This document shows positions 31,416 to 33,522 of a stretch of 33,522 nucleotides of DNA, piece by piece (positions within the stretch are counted from its first letter, which is position 1; each line of letters begins with the position of its first letter). Source of the stretch: a bacterium (lineage in GTDB: Bacteria > Patescibacteriota > Minisyncoccia > Phycocordibacterales > Phycocordibacteraceae). The notes beneath the pieces were generated by a model, which was not told the DNA's origin, did no database searches, and saw nothing but the letters and a program-made list of their open reading frames with translations. Made by a program: the position numbers and the translations under genes. Location of the stretch: NCBI GenBank assembly GCA_021781865.1, contig JAJXVZ010000002.1, forward strand, positions 1-33,522. The letters are read 5' to 3'.

Positions 31416-33132
31416 GCCTTTTGAATTTGAATTCTCTCTTGAAGTTCTCAATCATTTAGGCAGGGGTCTATATAGAAGTTTTGCAACTGTTATTGCGGAG
31501 GCAGTTTCAAATGCCTGGGACGCAGAAGCGAAAGAAGTTAAAATCACTCTCGACAAGACAGGTCTTATTGTTGAAGACAACGGAAAAGGCATGGATGCTA
31601 ACGATTTTAGATGTAAGTTCCTAAAAGTTGGATACTCCAGAAGGCAGGACGAAACCAATAAATCAAAGCGAAATGTAATTGGTAGGAAGGGCATCGGAAA
31701 GTTAGCAATGCTGTCTATTTCTGAAAAGGTAACTATCGTCTCAAAGAAACAAGAATCAGAAATAACCGGTGGAAAAATTAACAACCCTAAATTAGATAAA
31801 GAGATTAGAAAGGACGGCAAGTATGCTCTCGACAACTTATCAAACCAAGAGAAGACCAAACTTTTTGGCAAGCCTAATACTAAGAAGACAGGTACGAAAA
31901 TACTTTTTGAGAAAATTAAAACCAACCTCAATAGCGAAGATATGATTCGCAAATATCTTGCAACTCAATTCAATTTTATTTTTAGCATAAAAAAGGGCGA
32001 CTCGTTTACTATCAAAGTAAATAATAAACCCGTTAGCATTAAGGACTTGCAAGAGTTGAATGACAACACTCAGTTCATATGGTACGTCGGCAAAAAAGAT
32101 AAAAGGTTTGGAGATAGATTTAAGAGTCTTGATAAGGAAAAGGTTATTAAAAATACAAACTTTGTGTTTGAGGGTAAGACCATTGAGATTAAAGGCTTTA
32201 TCGCTTCCGTGAAAAGGTCAGGCCAGTTGCTTCTTAGGGGTTCGAACGGTGATTTCAAAGCAAGTGTTAATCTCTTCACAAACGGCAGATTAAGACAGGA
32301 AAGTCTTTTTGAGGAGATCGCAAAGAAAACACTTACGGAGGAATATCTTTATGGCGAAATTCACGTTGATGGTTTTGAGGACAGTGAAAACGATCGATTC
32401 ACGAGTTCACGCGAAGGGATAATCAAAGATGATCCTCTTTACCAAAAGTTTCTAGAGGAACTTGAAAAAGTGTTAGTAGTTATAATTCAAGACTGGACTC
32501 CCTGGAGAAAGGAACTCAAACAAGATGGGGATATTGATCAAGACTCAAGACCTGGTTATGAAGTAAGGATGGAAGAGAGTCGTAACCGGCGTGAAAAAGA
32601 CTTCAGAGATAAAATAAATGAGAATATAAGTGATAAAGCTACTAAAGACAGTTTAAAGGAGAAGCTAAAATCTCTTTCATATAAAAATACCTTGATTTAT
32701 CAAGATTTGTTTATTTTGGAGAATATTCTTAGAGAATATATTAAACTTAAAAAAGTAGAAGAAAATTACTTTGACACTAAAATAGCCGACGAAAAGAATA
32801 TTATTGATCGTATTAAGCAAGTCAGAGGAGACAGAAGGGCAGACGAAGCAACGCATGCGCTGAAAGGGAAAATTGTAAAAGAAGAACACTTTCTAAACTA
32901 TGCAGATTTGTATGATCTTGGGGAAATAATCGATCTTTATTTGGAAAAGAATAAAAAGAACCCAACTCCTAAGAAATATAAGAAAGAATTGTCTGCTGAC
33001 GCTAAAGAAATCAATCCAGTTAGAAATCCAATCATGCATACAAACGAGATAACCGATCATGTATTGGTATGGGATAAGATTAAAAACCTCATTGATTATA
33101 TTGAAAGGATAAAGGATAAGAAAGTAAAATAA
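31399..33132 (+). CDS. GHKL (MutL/MORC/Hsp90-like) ATPase with putative C-terminal HEPN domain
   Basis: 577 residues. Bergerat-fold ATP site: N-box E34-AVS-N38-AWDA, G1 box DNGKGM (60-65), and G2 box GRKGIGKLA (95-103). An S5-like transducer follows, with blocks FIASVKRSGQ and LYGEIHVDGFED and then DRFTSSREGI. A charged helical region lies at about 390-520. The C-terminus has R542-N-P-I-M-H547 followed by a helix, matching the R-N-x3-H motif of HEPN ribonucleases. No membrane segment is visible. The gene is translationally coupled to the Dcm methyltransferase. GHKL ATPases of this type are known neighbours of DNA methylases (MutL/MORC-like class), so a defence role is inferred. AT-rich and transferred. 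Confidence 0.8.
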   Translation: MKEEHKPFEFEFSLEVLNHLGRGLYRSFATVIAEAVSNAWDAEAKEVKITLDKTGLIVEDNGKGMDANDFRCKFLKVGYSRRQDETNKSKRNVIGRKGIGKLAMLSISEKVTIVSKKQESEITGGKINNPKLDKEIRKDGKYALDNLSNQEKTKLFGKPNTKKTGTKILFEKIKTNLNSEDMIRKYLATQFNFIFSIKKGDSFTIKVNNKPVSIKDLQELNDNTQFIWYVGKKDKRFGDRFKSLDKEKVIKNTNFVFEGKTIEIKGFIASVKRSGQLLLRGSNGDFKASVNLFTNGRLRQESLFEEIAKKTLTEEYLYGEIHVDGFEDSENDRFTSSREGIIKDDPLYQKFLEELEKVLVVIIQDWTPWRKELKQDGDIDQDSRPGYEVRMEESRNRREKDFRDKINENISDKATKDSLKEKLKSLSYKNTLIYQDLFILENILREYIKLKKVEENYFDTKIADEKNIIDRIKQVRGDRRADEATHALKGKIVKEEHFLNYADLYDLGEIIDLYLEKNKKNPTPKKYKKELSADAKEINPVRNPIMHTNEITDHVLVWDKIKNLIDYIERIKDKKVK

Positions 33133-33185
33133 GAATCAGCATCGGGAGTTTTGTCGATCTGAAAGATGGCGAAAAATAAATTGCC

Positions 33186-33223
33186 TATAACACGCGCACG
33201 GGAAGGGCGGGGCAAGTGTTATA
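33186..33223. repeat. Inverted repeat after the ATPase gene
   Basis: TATAACAC (33186-33193) and GTGTTATA (33216-33223) form an 8-bp stem around a 22-nt GC-rich centre. It lies between the ATPase stop and the right inverted-repeat arm. There is no T-tract, so a protein or recombinase site is as likely as a terminator. Confidence 0.5.
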
Positions 33224-33231
33224 TCTAGCGT

Positions 33232-33400
33232 CTTCGACCTCCCCTCCAAAAAATCCTCCCTCCAAAAGTCTTCGGCTTTCGTATTTTTGAACCTGACTTT
33301 GCGAAATCGAAAAGTTGAACAAACCCCCGTAGAACATTGGGCGACGCTCCGCGTCGCACGCCAAAATTTCTCAGAAAATGAGGTGAGTTTTATTGCTGCT
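33232..33400. repeat. Right arm of long inverted repeat
   Basis: Reverse complement of 28619-28778. 33289-33400 is identical to the left arm over 112 bp; the inner part matches apart from a short block around 33273-33288. The outer end stops exactly where the left arm meets the tRNA 3' end. Confidence 0.95.
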
Positions 33401-33451
33401 TGTTTGTACGACCCAATACGAACGCATTTTACCCGAAACGGAGGCCTCTAG
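33233..33451 (+). pseudogene. 3' fragment of a second serine-recombinase gene
   Basis: 72 codons in the recombinase frame: FDLPSKKSSLQK, then a differing SSAFVF block, then NLTLRNRKVEQTPVEHWATL to SFIAA. This is identical to the island integrase's C-terminal part. It then continues CLYDPIRTHFTRNGGL and stops, rather than entering tRNA sequence. The upstream two-thirds of the gene are missing. The extra tail may represent the native, unintegrated C-terminus. Confidence 0.75.
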
Positions 33452-33458
33452 GGTAGTC

Positions 33459-33520
33459 ATTCGGGGGTAGTTTACCCCTACATTCACCCCTACATTCGAC
33501 CTATACCGGAATGTAGGGGT
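33459..33520. repeat. Cluster of short direct and inverted repeats at window end
   Basis: ACCCCTACATTC occurs twice in tandem (33474-33485, 33486-33497). Its reverse complement GAATGTAGGGGT is at 33509-33520, and a degenerate CATTCGGGGGTAG is at 33458-33470. The inverted pair can form a 12-bp stem. No gene is seen in this stretch. Confidence 0.8.
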
Positions 33521-33522
33521 AG

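Noticed and set aside
33458..33522. CRISPR array at the window end
   Set aside because: Units are 12 bp, directly abutting or inverted, without unique spacers of regular length, and no cas genes are in the window.

Overview
The window looks like core chromosome of a small-genome candidate-phyla (Patescibacteria/Parcubacteria-like) bacterium, followed by an accessory island. The lineage is an inference from content. Housekeeping genes are compact, tightly packed and often diverged or shortened: a MurF-like ligase with almost nothing before its P-loop, a short delta-prime subunit, and a prolyl-tRNA synthetase without the editing insertion. Many genes have a TATAAT-like box only 6-7 nt before the ATG, as expected for leaderless mRNAs. 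Normal-looking genes end in TGA (for example cysS, mreC and mreD), so TGA is read as stop.

Layout. Positions 1-4346 (+) carry a CorA-like transporter (5' end cut by the window), cysS, dnaB and recR. Positions 4343-7692 (-) carry a DEAD-box helicase, rplU, a small membrane protein and rmuC. Positions 7714-8779 (+) carry a YqeY-like gene and one or two small hypothetical genes. Positions 8857-13662 (-) hold tRNA-Glu and a reduced division/wall cluster read as mraZ, rsmH, ftsL-like, ftsI, murF, with a MraZ-type operator upstream. A transposase relic separates this from greA. Positions 14867-19912 (-) form a proS, mreB, mreC, mreD, mrdA operon. Positions 20238-22587 (-) hold the delta-prime-like gene, frr and an M50 site-2 protease. 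A second mreB (22823-23848, -) diverges from a murA-like gene, a small hypothetical gene, def and fmt (+). Positions 27143-28476 (-) are a PEBP, glutaredoxin, DUF167, HPF operon.

The accessory island starts exactly at the 3' end of tRNA-Asn (28549-28620). It carries a large serine recombinase whose C-terminal codons run antisense through the tRNA, an Xis-like HTH protein, a Dcm-type cytosine-5 methyltransferase, and a 577-residue GHKL ATPase that overlaps the methyltransferase gene. The ATPase ends with an R-N-x3-H motif typical of HEPN ribonucleases. The last three genes are visibly more AT-rich than the core. The island is bracketed by an inverted repeat of about 160 bp (112 bp identical). 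Each arm encodes, reading outward, the C-terminus of the serine recombinase. The window ends in a dense cluster of short direct and inverted repeats.

The methyltransferase plus GHKL/HEPN-like pair is the best candidate for a little-described system. It resembles the MutL/MORC-like ATPases known to associate with DNA methylases, with no conventional restriction endonuclease visible.
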